In this document: in pieces, positions 53,870 through 63,493 of the stretch
How positions within the stretch are numbered: the first letter of the stretch is position 1
How the letters are laid out: every line of letters starts with the position of its first letter
NCBI RefSeq assembly: GCF_014696135.1
Contig: NZ_JACJPP010000007.1
Coordinates: forward strand, 434,001-498,000
DNA length: 64,000 nt
Origin: Nodosilinea sp. FACHB-141
GTDB lineage: Bacteria > Cyanobacteriota > Cyanobacteriia > Phormidesmidales > Phormidesmidaceae
Direction: 5' to 3'
Notes under the pieces: generated by a model
Seen by the model: the letters and a program-made list of their open reading frames with translations, nothing else
Databases searched by the model: none
What the model was told of the DNA's origin: nothing
Position numbers and translations under genes: made by a program

Positions 53870-55513
53870 TTATTTACCAAACTGGTCAATTTGGCCTTTG
53901 ACATAGTCCGCCGACGCGGTTGGGTCAAAGGTGTCGAAGGCTAGGGTTTCGGTGCGATCGGTCTCGAAGGGGGGCTCTTGACCCAGCTCTAGGGCCAGCT
54001 CGCGGGCCAGGTCAGTTAAAAAGACCTCTTCGCCGACCTGGTCGATGTCGCTGTTGCTGACGGTTGCAGCGGTGTTGCCCTCCCCCAGCAGCTCCCAGCG
54101 CACCAGCTGGGACGAAATCCACTTGGCGAAACTCTGCCAGGGGTAGGGCTCAAAGCCGATGCGATTGGGCTCTGAAAGGGTGTTGCCTTGGCCATCGTCA
54201 AAGTTGCCGGTCAGCACCGCTTCAACCACCTCTGGAGGCTGGTTGAGAAAGGCGCGATCGGAAATCGCGGCGGCAATCTCAGAGCGGTTGGCAGGATCTT
54301 GGGCGTAGCCCGCCGCCTCGATGATCGCCTTATTCAACGACCGGAAGGCGTTGGGGTTGGTGGTAATCCATTCGTCGCTGGCGGCGAAGGCACAGCAGGG
54401 GTGTCCGTCCCACAGCTCTTTGCTGAGCATGTGAATATAGCCAGCGCCTTCGTACACAGCCCGCTGGTTGAACGGGTCGGGCATCAGCATGGCGTCAATA
54501 TCCCCAGCGATGAGCTGGGCAATGCTGTCTGGCGGGGGCACGGGACGAATCTGCACGTCCACGTCAGGGTCGAGGCCACCGGAGGCTAGGTAGTAGCGCA
54601 GCAGCAGGTTGTGCATGGAGTAGGGGAAAGGCACGCCGATCACAAAGCCCTTAAAGTCGGCAGGGCCATCTACCTTGCCCTTGTGGCGCTCGGCCACGGT
54701 AATGGCCTGACCGTTGACGTTTTCAATGCTGGCCAGCTTGACGCCAAAAGCAGCGGAGCCGAGACCCAGGGTCATGGCGATGGGCATGGGGGCCAGCATG
54801 TGGTAGGCGTCGAGTTCGCCTGCGATCGCCGAATCCCGCACCGCGCCCCAACTCGGCATTTTCACCACCGTGGCGTTAAAGCCGTACTTTTCGTAGAAGC
54901 CCAGGGGCTCCGACATAATGATTGGCGTCGCGCACGTGATCGGGATAAAGCCCACCTGAATGTCGGTTTTCTCCAGGTTGCTAGTGTCAACGGGGGCCAC
55001 GGTCGACTCTTCTGCCGCAGGCTTGTCGCTCCCACCAGCGCAACTGGCCAGGGTGACCAGCGCCGCACCTACGGCCATATTGCGCAGAAACTCTCGACGG
55101 GTTGCTCCACTGTTGCGTACCGAGTCAGCAAAGAAGAGCCCGGCCTGGGGGCCAAAGGCGGCCGCAAAGGCATTTTCTAATCCACCAGCCTGCTCACACA
55201 GCGCCAAAATCAGCTTTTCGCGTTGGGGGTTGTTGTGGCCCACTCGTTTGAGAAAAAGTGCCTTGCGCAGCTCATAGGCGTTGACGGTGTCGGCGGCGCG
55301 CAGCTGGTTTTGCTTATAAACCCCCATTTTCACCAGGTCGTCGACCATATCGACCGGGTCTTGGGGCATGGTTTCCATAAACCGCAAGTGATCACCCGTA
55401 AAATGCACCGTGCCACAATCCCGACAGGGGCGACCGGGCAGCATCAGGGATGGTGATGCGCAACCCAAACTGCCCCAGTCGTTGAGCGACTTTGCTACTG
55501 CTGAAATGGCCAT
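53870..55513 (-). CDS. cynA: Cyanate/nitrate-type substrate-binding protein with long N-terminal extension
   Basis: The 547-residue product is a NrtA/CmpA-family binding protein (from about 180: IPITCATPIIMSEPLGFYEKYGF, MHNLLLRYYLASGGLDPDVDV, MLMPDPFNQRAVYEGAGYI). A twin-arginine signal, ATRREFLRNMAVG, with lipobox LASC (Cys158), lies at 139-158, so about 135 residues precede it. That extension holds PCRDCGTVHFTGDH (Cys30, Cys33, His37, His42), a candidate zinc site. No usable later start codon is apparent. The extension may be cytoplasmic and regulatory, or the start may be misjudged. Cyanate specificity comes from the neighbouring cyanase. Confidence 0.85.
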   Translation of the reverse strand: MAISAVAKSLNDWGSLGCASPSLMLPGRPCRDCGTVHFTGDHLRFMETMPQDPVDMVDDLVKMGVYKQNQLRAADTVNAYELRKALFLKRVGHNNPQREKLILALCEQAGGLENAFAAAFGPQAGLFFADSVRNSGATRREFLRNMAVGAALVTLASCAGGSDKPAAEESTVAPVDTSNLEKTDIQVGFIPITCATPIIMSEPLGFYEKYGFNATVVKMPSWGAVRDSAIAGELDAYHMLAPMPIAMTLGLGSAAFGVKLASIENVNGQAITVAERHKGKVDGPADFKGFVIGVPFPYSMHNLLLRYYLASGGLDPDVDVQIRPVPPPDSIAQLIAGDIDAMLMPDPFNQRAVYEGAGYIHMLSKELWDGHPCCAFAASDEWITTNPNAFRSLNKAIIEAAGYAQDPANRSEIAAAISDRAFLNQPPEVVEAVLTGNFDDGQGNTLSEPNRIGFEPYPWQSFAKWISSQLVRWELLGEGNTAATVSNSDIDQVGEEVFLTDLARELALELGQEPPFETDRTETLAFDTFDPTASADYVKGQIDQFGK

Positions 55514-55738
55514 AAACAGATGGTTGAACGCGACAAAAACCTTTCCCCGGCCAACTTGAAAACCCGGCTGAACTACTTAGGCGACAAGCACTGATCTGCC
55601 CTGATCGCCCTACTTTTGCTTGCGGGTTGGATTAAGTTACTAGACAGGTTACCAAGCCTAAATCAAAAGCGCACTGGAGCAAATTTTGGATGTAGTAGGA
55701 CTTTCTTTTGAAAATAATTTGAAGCCTAAAACCAAGCA

Positions 55739-56524
55739 CTAATCTGTTGTTTCTGATACAGAAACTTGTCTCCATGCTTGGGGAGAAACACCGTGGAACT
55801 GACGAAATTGACGGGTGAAATAGCCCGCATCACTATAGCCTGAAGCTTCGGCAATTTGGCGGATGCTATTGGCAGTAGTGGCCAGCAGAGTTTTGGCTTC
55901 GGCCAAGCGGCGCTCAATAATCCACTGCTTTATCGTACGCCCGGTGTGTGACTGCACCAAATTAGTTAAATAGGCTGGGGAATAGCCTACATTCTGGGCC
56001 ACATCGTTGAGGCTGATTGGCTTTTGGTAGTGGGCTTCAATAAAGCAAAAGACGTTGGCTAGCTTGGGTTCGACGGGAAAAATGTTGGTCGATAGGGAAG
56101 CCTGAGACGGTTCTTGGGGGTGGCTTCCCTCATCGGCGTAAAGCTTTGAGAGTTGCTCCTGGCGCTGTAAGCGGCTGTTGATGGCGGCCAAAAACTGCTC
56201 GACGGTGCAGGGTTTGGTTAAGTAGTCGTCAGCCCCTAGCTCCATACCTCGGCGCAGGTCAGCCATAGTCACTTTAGCAGTGAGAAAGATGAGGGGAATT
56301 AGCGCCGTCTGCCTTGTTTTACGTAGGGCAGAGAGTACTGAGTAGCCATCCATATCAGGCATCATGATGTCGCACACGACTAAATTGGGGGTATGCTGCT
56401 GGGCCATCGCTACCCCAGTGGTGCCGTCGCTAGCCCCCACGGCACGAAATCCCTCAAACTCTAGGCATTTGAGAAAAAGATGGCGAGTTTGGGTTTCGTC
56501 TTCAATGATGAGAATCGTCTTCAC
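55739..56524 (-). CDS. Response regulator with AraC-type DNA-binding domain
   Basis: The 261-residue product has a receiver domain (about 1-120: TILIIEDETQTRHLFLKCLE, VVCDIMMPDMDGYS with the phospho-aspartate, and LTKPC), a short linker, and a C-terminal AraC helix-turn-helix pair (LNDVAQNVGYSPAYLTNLVQSHTG, IRQIAEASGYSDAGYFTRQFRQFHG). It probably activates genes on command from the kinase divergent from it. It lies beside the cyn operon. Confidence 0.92.
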   Translation of the reverse strand: MKTILIIEDETQTRHLFLKCLEFEGFRAVGASDGTTGVAMAQQHTPNLVVCDIMMPDMDGYSVLSALRKTRQTALIPLIFLTAKVTMADLRRGMELGADDYLTKPCTVEQFLAAINSRLQRQEQLSKLYADEGSHPQEPSQASLSTNIFPVEPKLANVFCFIEAHYQKPISLNDVAQNVGYSPAYLTNLVQSHTGRTIKQWIIERRLAEAKTLLATTANSIRQIAEASGYSDAGYFTRQFRQFHGVSPQAWRQVSVSETTD

Positions 56525-56845
56525 AGTAATTCTCGTTTTTGGGTCAGCAGCATTCTCTGTGGCGGTTAAAGTACTAATTTTTATAGATTAAATTTACTGG
56601 ATTAAGTAATATCAATACAACCCAAACGGAGTCCAAGAGCTGAGCTGCCGCTTGGAAAAATCCAAACTTTTATCAAGACGCTTGTCACTACTATTGAGAG
56701 TAGTTAATTTGGCTATATTTCTGTAGTAAACCTTAGGGGAACATGCTGTTGTATAGGGTGATACTTTCTCCCTCGTCAGCGCGATGGCCTTGGGGTTTAC
56801 TTGCCCCTGGAGTCGGCAAAATGTTTTGTTGCGATCGCTACCCAG

Positions 56846-58063
56846 ATGACTCAAACCTACTGGCTACCCCCTAGAGAGACTGCTTCGCCCACCGCACCCC
56901 TGGGGCAGCTAGAGCACCTGCGCCGCCAGCACCAGCTAATTCTCAATGCCGTGGGCGAGGGCATCTACGGGCTGGATATGGCGGGCAACGTCACCTTTGT
57001 AAATCCTGCTGCTGCTGCCATGATTGGCTGGTCAACCGACGAGCTGATCGGTCAGTCGATGCACGCAGTCATGCACCATTCTCTGGCCGATGGTCGCCCC
57101 TACCAACGGGAGGCCTGCCCAATCTATGCGGCCTTTCAAGATGGCAGCGTGCGCCGGGTGACCAATGAGGTGTTTTGGCGCAAAGATGGCAGCAGCTTTC
57201 CGGTGGAATATATCAGCACCCCCATGCGTGATGAAGAGGGGCGACTGATTGGCACGGTGGTGACCTTTCGCGACATTACCCAGCGGCGCTGGGCTGAGCA
57301 GATTTTGCAGCGGGCCAACGAAGAGTTGGAGCAAAAGGTGCAGGAGCGCACGGCTGAGCTGCAGAATGCCAACCAGCAGCTGCGGCAGCTGAGCGACCTG
57401 CGATCGCGCTTTGTCTCCATGGTCTGCCACGAGTTTCGCAACCCGCTCAACAACATTGCGCTGACGGTATCGTCGCTCAACCGCTACGACACCCAGCTGC
57501 GTCCCGACGAAAAAACCGACTACCTGCTCACCATCAACGCCAACGTTGAGCGCATGACCCAGATGATCGACGACATTTTGGTGATCGGCAAGATCGAGGC
57601 CAAGGTGTTGGAGGTCAACCCCAAACCATTAGATCTAGTAGCTTTTTGTCAGGAGCTGTTGGCCGAGGGCGATTACCGGCGGCCCCAGTGCCCAATTCAG
57701 TTTGGCTGCCGCAGTCGCCAGGTGCTGGCCTGTTTGGATGAGCGGCTGCTGCGATCGATCCTCAGCAACCTGCTGTCGAACGCGATTCGCTATACCCCAA
57801 GCGATCGCCCCATCGGGCTCAAACTGGCCAAGCAGCGGGGCCAAGTCATCTTCAAGGTGCAAGACGAAGGCATTGGCATTCCTGCAGGCGATCGCAGGCA
57901 GCTGTTTGAGCCCTTTCACCGCGGCCAAAACGTCAGCAACATTCCCGGCACGGGGCTGGGCCTGAGCATTGTGAAGCAGTTTGTGCAGCTCCAACAGGGC
58001 TCTATTAGAGTCACCAGCCGGGTGGGAGTGGGAACTACTTTCACGGTTAGCCTGCCAGCGTAG
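56846..58063 (+). CDS. PAS-containing sensor histidine kinase
   Basis: The annotated frame begins at a TTG (56801), but the ATG at 56846 (MTQTYWLPPRETA) is a more natural start; the 321 bp before it, shared with the response regulator, hold both promoters. The 405-residue product has a PAS domain with PAC-like motif (MIGWSTDELIGQSMHAVM, GTVVTFRDITQRRWAE), a coiled coil, an H-box SRFVSMVCHEFRNPLNNIALTV, N-box NLLSNAIRYTPSD, and G-boxes DEGIGIPAGD and GTGLGLSIVKQF. It is cytoplasmic and is the likely partner of the divergent AraC-type regulator. Confidence 0.9.
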   Translation: MTQTYWLPPRETASPTAPLGQLEHLRRQHQLILNAVGEGIYGLDMAGNVTFVNPAAAAMIGWSTDELIGQSMHAVMHHSLADGRPYQREACPIYAAFQDGSVRRVTNEVFWRKDGSSFPVEYISTPMRDEEGRLIGTVVTFRDITQRRWAEQILQRANEELEQKVQERTAELQNANQQLRQLSDLRSRFVSMVCHEFRNPLNNIALTVSSLNRYDTQLRPDEKTDYLLTINANVERMTQMIDDILVIGKIEAKVLEVNPKPLDLVAFCQELLAEGDYRRPQCPIQFGCRSRQVLACLDERLLRSILSNLLSNAIRYTPSDRPIGLKLAKQRGQVIFKVQDEGIGIPAGDRRQLFEPFHRGQNVSNIPGTGLGLSIVKQFVQLQQGSIRVTSRVGVGTTFTVSLPA

Positions 58064-58281
58064 TGGGCTTACTTAAGAGGTGGCAGGAAGCCTGCGGCTG
58101 AGCGATTCGCGAAGCGTAAAACCCACGGCATCCTAGAAACAGGAACCGACTCGGAACGATCCTCGTTCCAGAGTCGCGTCTGGATCCGCTCTGCATTTGC
58201 TTTAGGGCGATCGCCCCTGGTGCAGCATCGAATCAGTTAGTCTGTGCCACAATTATCGCCGTGTGATGGAGAGCTGACATT

Positions 58282-60501
58282 GTGACACAGCAGTTAGGCA
58301 AGGGCCTTTTACTAGTCGCGGTGACCCGTTGGACGAGGTCTTTGACCATTGCAGGGTTAGTCGGGGTGGGCCTGCCCATGCTGCCGATCTTGGCCCAGGC
58401 TGAGATTCCATCTGGGCAAAACCAGCCTGCTGGCACCGCCGCTCTTCCCGACAACCTAGAGCTATACCTCGAACTCACTGACGATTCCGAGGCAGAGAGC
58501 TTTCCCCTAGTTCCTACCGCCGAGCCAGCGCCCGCTCCCCGCCCTGGGCGGCGGCCCACCCATGTGCCGTCGGCGCCGCCGCTGCCTCCCTCCCAGCGTC
58601 CTAGGGTGCTTCAGCCCGTTAATTCAGACAATGCCACAGTAGACTCGCCCAGTCCCACCTCGGGTGACCCCGCCGAGCAGATTGCCCCAGCGGTGATTGA
58701 GCTGTCGCCCACCGGACGCCCCCCCAGCCCGGTAGTGTTTCTGGCCATGCAGCAGGAACTCAAGAATCTGATTGGCCGCTTTGAGAGCGCCCTGATTATG
58801 GCGAACTCGCTGGATGCGCCCACGGCGCTAACTCTGCCCGATCGCTCACCCGTGCTCACCGCTGCCGCCGACCCGGTGAATGTGGCTGGGGGGAGCAGGG
58901 CCTATCTGCACCCTACCCTGGGCGAGGCTCAGCAGCTTTTAAACGATTGGGATGGGCTGCTGGCGGCGGGTAAACACAGCGAGGTGCGCGATCGCTGGCT
59001 GGCCACCCGCACTGCCCTGTGGGAGAACTTTCCCACCGAGCGTCCCATTAACCAGGGTGAGATTCGCGCCATGTGGCTCGATCGCGGCACCATTGTGCGA
59101 GCCAGATCGCCCCAGGGGCTGAGCGAAATCTTCGACAAACTGGCGGCAGCCGGCATCAACACCGTTTTCTTTGAAACTGTGAATGCGGGCTATACCGTCT
59201 ACCCCAGCCAAGTGGCCCCCGAGCAAAACCCCCTTACTCAAGGCTGGGATCCCCTTGCTGCCGCCGTGGATTTGGCCCACCAGCGGGGCATGACCCTACA
59301 CGCCTGGGTGTGGGTGTTTGCGGCGGGCAACCAGCGCCATAACCGCCTGCTCAACCAGCCCGCCGACTACCCCGGCCCGCTCATCTCACGCCACCCCAGC
59401 TGGGCCGCCTACGATAACAGCGGCAGCCTCATCCCCCGCGGGCAAGACAAGCCTTTCTTAGACCCCGCCAACCCCGAGGTGCGTAGCTACCTCACCCGGC
59501 TGATGACCGAAATCGTCACCAACTACGACGTCGATGGCCTGCACCTCGACTACATTCGCTACCCCTTTCAAGACCCTGGGGCTAACCGCACCTACGGCTA
59601 TGGCGAAGTCGCTCGCTGGCGCTTTCAGAGCATGACCGGCGTTGACCCCACTACCATCAATCCCCGACCCGACGATGCCCTGGAACGCAACCAGCAGATT
59701 CAGCAGCAGGTGCTTTGGGAGCGCTGGAACGAGTTTCGCGTGCAGCAGGTGACCTCGTTTGTGCAATCCATCTCCAGCACCCTGCGGCGGCAGCACCCTG
59801 AGCTGGTCATGTCGGCGGCGGTGTTTGCTAACCCCGAGCACGAGCGGTTGCAGCGCATTCAGCAAGACTGGGGAGCTTGGGCCAGAGCCGATTACCTCGA
59901 CTGGGTAGTGCTGATGAGCTACGCGGGCGACACCAGCCGCTTTGAGCGCATTGTCTCCCCCTGGTTGGTGAATGAATCCTTTGGCTCAGCCTTGGTGATC
60001 CCAGCGATTCGCCTGCTGAACCTGTCGAATGCCGCCACCCTCGACCAAATGCAGGCCAGCCGCGACCTACCCACCCCCGGCTATGCCCTGTTTGCTGCCG
60101 CCGATCTAAATAGTGAATTAAACGCCGTGCTGGCCCAAACCCAGAGCGGCAGCCCGCCTGGCCTCACTACTCCCTATGCCATGGCCGCTAGCCGCTACGC
60201 TGCCCTCCAGCGCGAGTGGAGTTGGCTGCTGGCTCACCAGCGCCTCTGGATGGATCGCAATGCCCTAGAACCTTGGATTAGCCAGGTCAACAATCTGGGC
60301 AGCGAGTTTGACGTCCTGGCCCAAGAGCCATCGCGGCGCAACCTAGAAACTGTGAAAGCCGAACTGGCTAGGGTGCGCGCCTCGGTGAACCAGGGGATGT
60401 CGGTGGATACGGCAAATAGTGGCTATAGGGTGCGCTCGTGGCAGCATCGGCTGGCTGCGATCGAACAGTTGCTAGAGCATGGAGAGAAAACTCAGCCGTA
60501 A
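58282..60501 (+). CDS. Family-10-like glycosylhydrolase (GHL10)
   Basis: Start is GTG at 58282 with GGAG upstream. The 739-residue product has a signal peptide (MTQQLGKGLLLVAVTRWTRS and LVGVGLPMLPILAQA), a Pro/Ser-rich linker, and a GHL10/DUF187-type TIM barrel (GEIRAMWLDRGTIVRA, FETVNAGYTVYPSQV, WDPLAAAVDLAHQRGMTLHAW, LDPANPEVRSYLTRLM, HLDYIRYPFQDPG). It is predicted to cut an extracellular or envelope polysaccharide. Substrate is unknown. It stands alone. Confidence 0.9.
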   Translation: MTQQLGKGLLLVAVTRWTRSLTIAGLVGVGLPMLPILAQAEIPSGQNQPAGTAALPDNLELYLELTDDSEAESFPLVPTAEPAPAPRPGRRPTHVPSAPPLPPSQRPRVLQPVNSDNATVDSPSPTSGDPAEQIAPAVIELSPTGRPPSPVVFLAMQQELKNLIGRFESALIMANSLDAPTALTLPDRSPVLTAAADPVNVAGGSRAYLHPTLGEAQQLLNDWDGLLAAGKHSEVRDRWLATRTALWENFPTERPINQGEIRAMWLDRGTIVRARSPQGLSEIFDKLAAAGINTVFFETVNAGYTVYPSQVAPEQNPLTQGWDPLAAAVDLAHQRGMTLHAWVWVFAAGNQRHNRLLNQPADYPGPLISRHPSWAAYDNSGSLIPRGQDKPFLDPANPEVRSYLTRLMTEIVTNYDVDGLHLDYIRYPFQDPGANRTYGYGEVARWRFQSMTGVDPTTINPRPDDALERNQQIQQQVLWERWNEFRVQQVTSFVQSISSTLRRQHPELVMSAAVFANPEHERLQRIQQDWGAWARADYLDWVVLMSYAGDTSRFERIVSPWLVNESFGSALVIPAIRLLNLSNAATLDQMQASRDLPTPGYALFAAADLNSELNAVLAQTQSGSPPGLTTPYAMAASRYAALQREWSWLLAHQRLWMDRNALEPWISQVNNLGSEFDVLAQEPSRRNLETVKAELARVRASVNQGMSVDTANSGYRVRSWQHRLAAIEQLLEHGEKTQP

Positions 60502-61254
60502 CAGTGAAATGCGTTGGGTAAGCACCATAGCCAGAGAGCTAGGTCATGAATATCAAACTTTGGTAGGAGAAGCCCCTAAAAGCCTTAGAGGGCATATCTA
60601 GCGAAGAATTTTATAGGGAGATTTGGTTTGGACAAGGAGAAAAAGCGTCTTCTCTATAAGAATTGTCTTGTAATCTCCTTGACGACTTCATGCTTGAAGA
60701 TTTTGTTTATTAACAAATGGTTTGCTGTCCGAAACTCAAGTTTTTAAGGAGAGAACTTATAAGTAAGATGCAAGCTTTCAAGAATAAAATATTTTTCTAC
60801 CCTAATCCTCAAAACATTTTGGACGATCAACTGTAGAAAGAAATTTCTCGACTTGCAGCTCGTTCCAATGAAGGTTTTCGCAAGTGAAGGTCAAGCTAGT
60901 ACTCGCTTCCATTTTCTAGTTTTGAGCTAATCCTAGACTGGCTCGAAACTCGACTGACCGCGATCTATTGTCAAACTGTTTAGTGGACAATGTGTATGAT
61001 TCGGCCACGTCAGAGGTGGACATCGGGCTCGACCATAGTCCGCCTTCGCAAAGCTCAAACTTTGCTGGGTAACGACATAGTTATTGACTACGTTGAGGAA
61101 ATCACTAGTATGACGCAGAGAACATTGGCCCTATCAGCCGGGGGCATTCAAATCAGCGGATGCACAGGCCCCATACTGAAACCTCTAATTCACAACAATT
61201 AACTGGTTAATAATTGCAACCCAACAATTGTCATGAACGATAGACGGACAGCAG
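60502..61254. other. Intergenic region, 753 bp
   Basis: The stretch between the glycosylhydrolase and the XRE gene is A+T-rich. Two short open frames are visible: one on the plus strand at 60990-61202 (MCMIRPRQRWTSG..., 70 residues) and an overlapping one in another frame (LLSNCLVDNVYDSATSEVDIG). Neither was recognised, so neither is called a gene. Confidence 0.45.
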
Positions 61255-61758
61255 TTAAAGACTTTGGGGATCTTCGGGTAGGGGTACGGTGAAGTTGGCT
61301 TGTTTAGCTATCAACTCTAGAAATTTAGCAGTGCTGCGATCGGGGTCGTAGACCCCGTTTTCCCATTCGCTGACGGTTTGGCGACGTACGCCCATTTGCT
61401 CAGCAAACTCCATCTGAGTAAGGCTCATATGCTTGCGCAGGGCACGAATAGCATCTTGCTGCCAAACGATTTTGCCGTCTTTTTGCTCAATGTTGTACTG
61501 GGACTCAAACTTGCGAAAGGTAACAGTTTTACTATCTACATCAATGGCGTAGACGTGGTAGCCCGCTCCTACCCAGGCTCCAGCTTGGAGAGCGGCGGGG
61601 GTATCACGGTTACTCCACCAGTTTTTGCGCTCAACGGCTGAGTGGGGTAGCGGGTTCCCAAGCAAGTCCTCGATGTCGGTAAAGGTCAGCAAAACTTCAG
61701 CCTTGCCAGAGGTCTTTAGGTGATTAAACAGAGGATAGTACTTGCTGCCGGGTTTCAT
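61255..61758 (-). CDS. DUF7662-XRE regulator
   Basis: The 167-residue product has an N-terminal DUF7662-type domain (KYYPLFNHLKTSGKAEVLLTF, DIEDLLGNPLPHSAVERKNWW) and a C-terminal Cro/XRE helix-turn-helix (IRALRKHMSLTQMEFAEQMGV, RRQTVSEWENGVYDP). The N-terminal domain may sense ligand or partner; the HTH binds DNA. It is probably an autoregulated transcription factor. No toxin gene lies next to it. Confidence 0.85.
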   Translation of the reverse strand: MKPGSKYYPLFNHLKTSGKAEVLLTFTDIEDLLGNPLPHSAVERKNWWSNRDTPAALQAGAWVGAGYHVYAIDVDSKTVTFRKFESQYNIEQKDGKIVWQQDAIRALRKHMSLTQMEFAEQMGVRRQTVSEWENGVYDPDRSTAKFLELIAKQANFTVPLPEDPQSL

Positions 61759-62044
61759 AGGTGGGCGCGATCGCGACTCAATCTCAGCGGTTAACCATAT
61801 GACTCTCTATAATGACGCAAAAACCTGACTTAATGACCGCAAGATTGGCAAGACATGAAGAATTTCTGATCTGGATGGTTCACCGCATCTCCCGAAGTTA
61901 ACTGTCTTTAAGGAGAAGAGCGGTCGCTATTTACGATTACATCGTGAATGCTGTCCTTGCGCCAAATATTTTCTCTGTTGCGCTGACATCCATAGATTCG
62001 TTACGGTAACAAAGCTGACTCTGCTCGATATCGCCTCATCACCT

Positions 62045-62296
62045 ATGGCCCGCCCTGAACTCGACCCATACACTATTGACCGCGTCATCGAAATGGCCTA
62101 GGAAGATCGCACACCCTTTGAGGCAATTGAGACTCAGTTTGGGCTAGCAGAGAAACAGGTGATTGCCATCATGCGTAGCCACATGCAGCCCTCTAGTTTT
62201 CGCCTGTGGCGGAAGCGGGTGACGGGGCGCAATACCAAGCATCAGCACAAGCGAGACTTTGCCCTAGGCCGGTTTAAGTCGGCTAACCAAAAATAG
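62045..62296 (+). pseudogene. TIGR03643-family small protein interrupted by an in-frame amber codon
   Basis: From ATG at 62045 the frame reads MARPELDPYTIDRVIEMA, then TAG at 62099-62101, then EDRTPFEAIETQFGLAEKQ, IMRSHMQPSSFRLWRKRVTG, RNTKHQHKRDF and FKSANQK to TAG at 62294. This is TIGR03643 over its full length; from memory the family reads IEMAWEDRTPFEAI, so TAG replaces the tryptophan TGG. The rest is intact with no other defect, so this is either a recent nonsense mutation, a base error or readthrough. The downstream zinc-ribbon gene starts five bases after its stop. Confidence 0.82.
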
Positions 62297-62300
62297 AGGC

Positions 62301-62489
62301 GTGGCATCTCATCTGCAGGCCAAGCCCTGCGACTTGTGCCAGGCCCCAGCGACAGTGCGGTACCGCATTCAATGTGCCCCTGGGGCAATCTGGGTGTTGG
62401 CCTGCCCCCACTGCCAAAAAACTCAAAGTGAGCAGAACCCCAATTATCGCTATGGCGGCACCTGGAAAGCTCGCCTCAAGAAGGGCTAG
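62301..62489 (+). CDS. Small zinc-ribbon protein
   Basis: The GTG at 62301 opens a 62-residue frame (MASHLQAKPCDLCQAPATVRYR, IWVLACPHCQKTQSEQ, YRYGGTWKARLKKG) with two CxxC pairs, a treble-clef-like zinc site. It lies four bases after the TIGR03643 stop and is likely co-translated with it. No function is known to me. Confidence 0.8.
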   Translation: MASHLQAKPCDLCQAPATVRYRIQCAPGAIWVLACPHCQKTQSEQNPNYRYGGTWKARLKKG

Positions 62490-62668
62490 CCCCCACCGAT
62501 TTCTATTGCCGTAGTTGCTTTTCTCTAAACCCAAAAAGACTCTGTAAAATCACCTAGACTTGTTTCAAGCTTATTAGAAATCTTGGTGATTCTTCACAGA
62601 CCAAGATTAAACCAGGTTATGTTGAGGGAACTATAGGTGTAACCGTTAATCGCCTAATGCACATAGCC

Positions 62669-63460
62669 ATGAAAACTTCCACAGTTCTGGTGCATTCAAC
62701 CCTTGCCCAAGCTCCCGCCGCCAGTCGGCCCCAGCTTGATAACCCTTGGATGCTCTCGTCTGGGGGGTTACTAGTACTATTGCTAGGGTTGGGTGTTTAT
62801 TCTCACCTGCAAACTCTCCGCCTGATGAAGCAGCTCAAATTTGAAACCTACAAAAATCAAGAGCTGCAAAAAAAGGTCAAACTAGCGCTCAAAACCATCA
62901 GCAAGATGGAGCAAAACCCTGACCTAATTCACTCGCGCGAATTTAACCTCGACTACCTGCGCATGCGCATGGACGAAGAGCATTTCCACACGTCAATTGT
63001 GAACCAGCTCAAGGTCAAAGTTAAGCAAAAAATTAGCGTCGCTCTGCGTCCTCGACAAGCTGAAGAAGGGCTGATCGGTGTTGCCAGCAAGCCCCGCGTG
63101 GTAGATGAGATATTCGATGTTGAGTATGCCCCTCAAGACAACCCCACTGCGAGAAAGCGAGTGCTGTTTCGCATTCAAATTCGGCTGGCCAAGCTGCCGA
63201 CCCAGGCCACCTCTTCGACCATCGGCCAGCTGGTTGAATGCATTGAAAACTTTATGAGCCCCGATGCCGAAGAAACCCACTGGCAGCCCACTATTCAGGG
63301 CCGCATTGCCAATATGCATTGGGACCAAAAGGCCAAGCCCACTCCTCTGCTGGTGATTGAACAATCTAGCGAAGGGGCCAATGTGACGTTGCGCAGCCGC
63401 AATGAGCTGCCGGCCAGCATGAGCAGCACCAGCAGCGTGCCCAAAAAGAAACCGGCCTAA
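62669..63460 (+). CDS. Membrane-anchored cyanobacterial unknown protein
   Basis: The start MKTSTVLVHSTLAQAP at 62669 is preferred to an ATG 12 bases earlier. The 263-residue product has one helix (MLSSGGLLVLLLGLGVYSHL, about 28-48), a basic coiled coil (LKFETYKNQELQKKVKLAL) and a C-terminal domain with VALRPRQAEEGLIG, VLFRIQIRLAKLP and HWQPTIQGRIANMHWDQ. It looks like a conserved cyanobacterial protein of unknown function; the C-terminal tail is Ser/Pro-rich. It stands alone. Confidence 0.7.
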   Translation: MKTSTVLVHSTLAQAPAASRPQLDNPWMLSSGGLLVLLLGLGVYSHLQTLRLMKQLKFETYKNQELQKKVKLALKTISKMEQNPDLIHSREFNLDYLRMRMDEEHFHTSIVNQLKVKVKQKISVALRPRQAEEGLIGVASKPRVVDEIFDVEYAPQDNPTARKRVLFRIQIRLAKLPTQATSSTIGQLVECIENFMSPDAEETHWQPTIQGRIANMHWDQKAKPTPLLVIEQSSEGANVTLRSRNELPASMSSTSSVPKKKPA

Positions 63461-63493
63461 GCGCGCTGCGCCCGGTTGACTACAGTCAATTGG

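Noticed and set aside
54611..55180. Long plus-strand ORF antisense to the cyanate-binding protein
   Set aside because: Shadow frame; codons reflect the complementary gene.
55600..55660. Possible NtcA site (GTA-N8-TAC) upstream of cynA
   Set aside because: The best candidate, GTAACCTGTCTAGTAAC on the minus strand, lacks the TAC half at the required spacing.
56612..56854. Minus-strand ORF between response regulator and kinase
   Set aside because: Overlaps the kinase start and the shared promoter region; no support.
60990..61202. 70-residue plus-strand ORF
   Set aside because: Overlaps another open frame, no ribosome-binding site and no family recognised.
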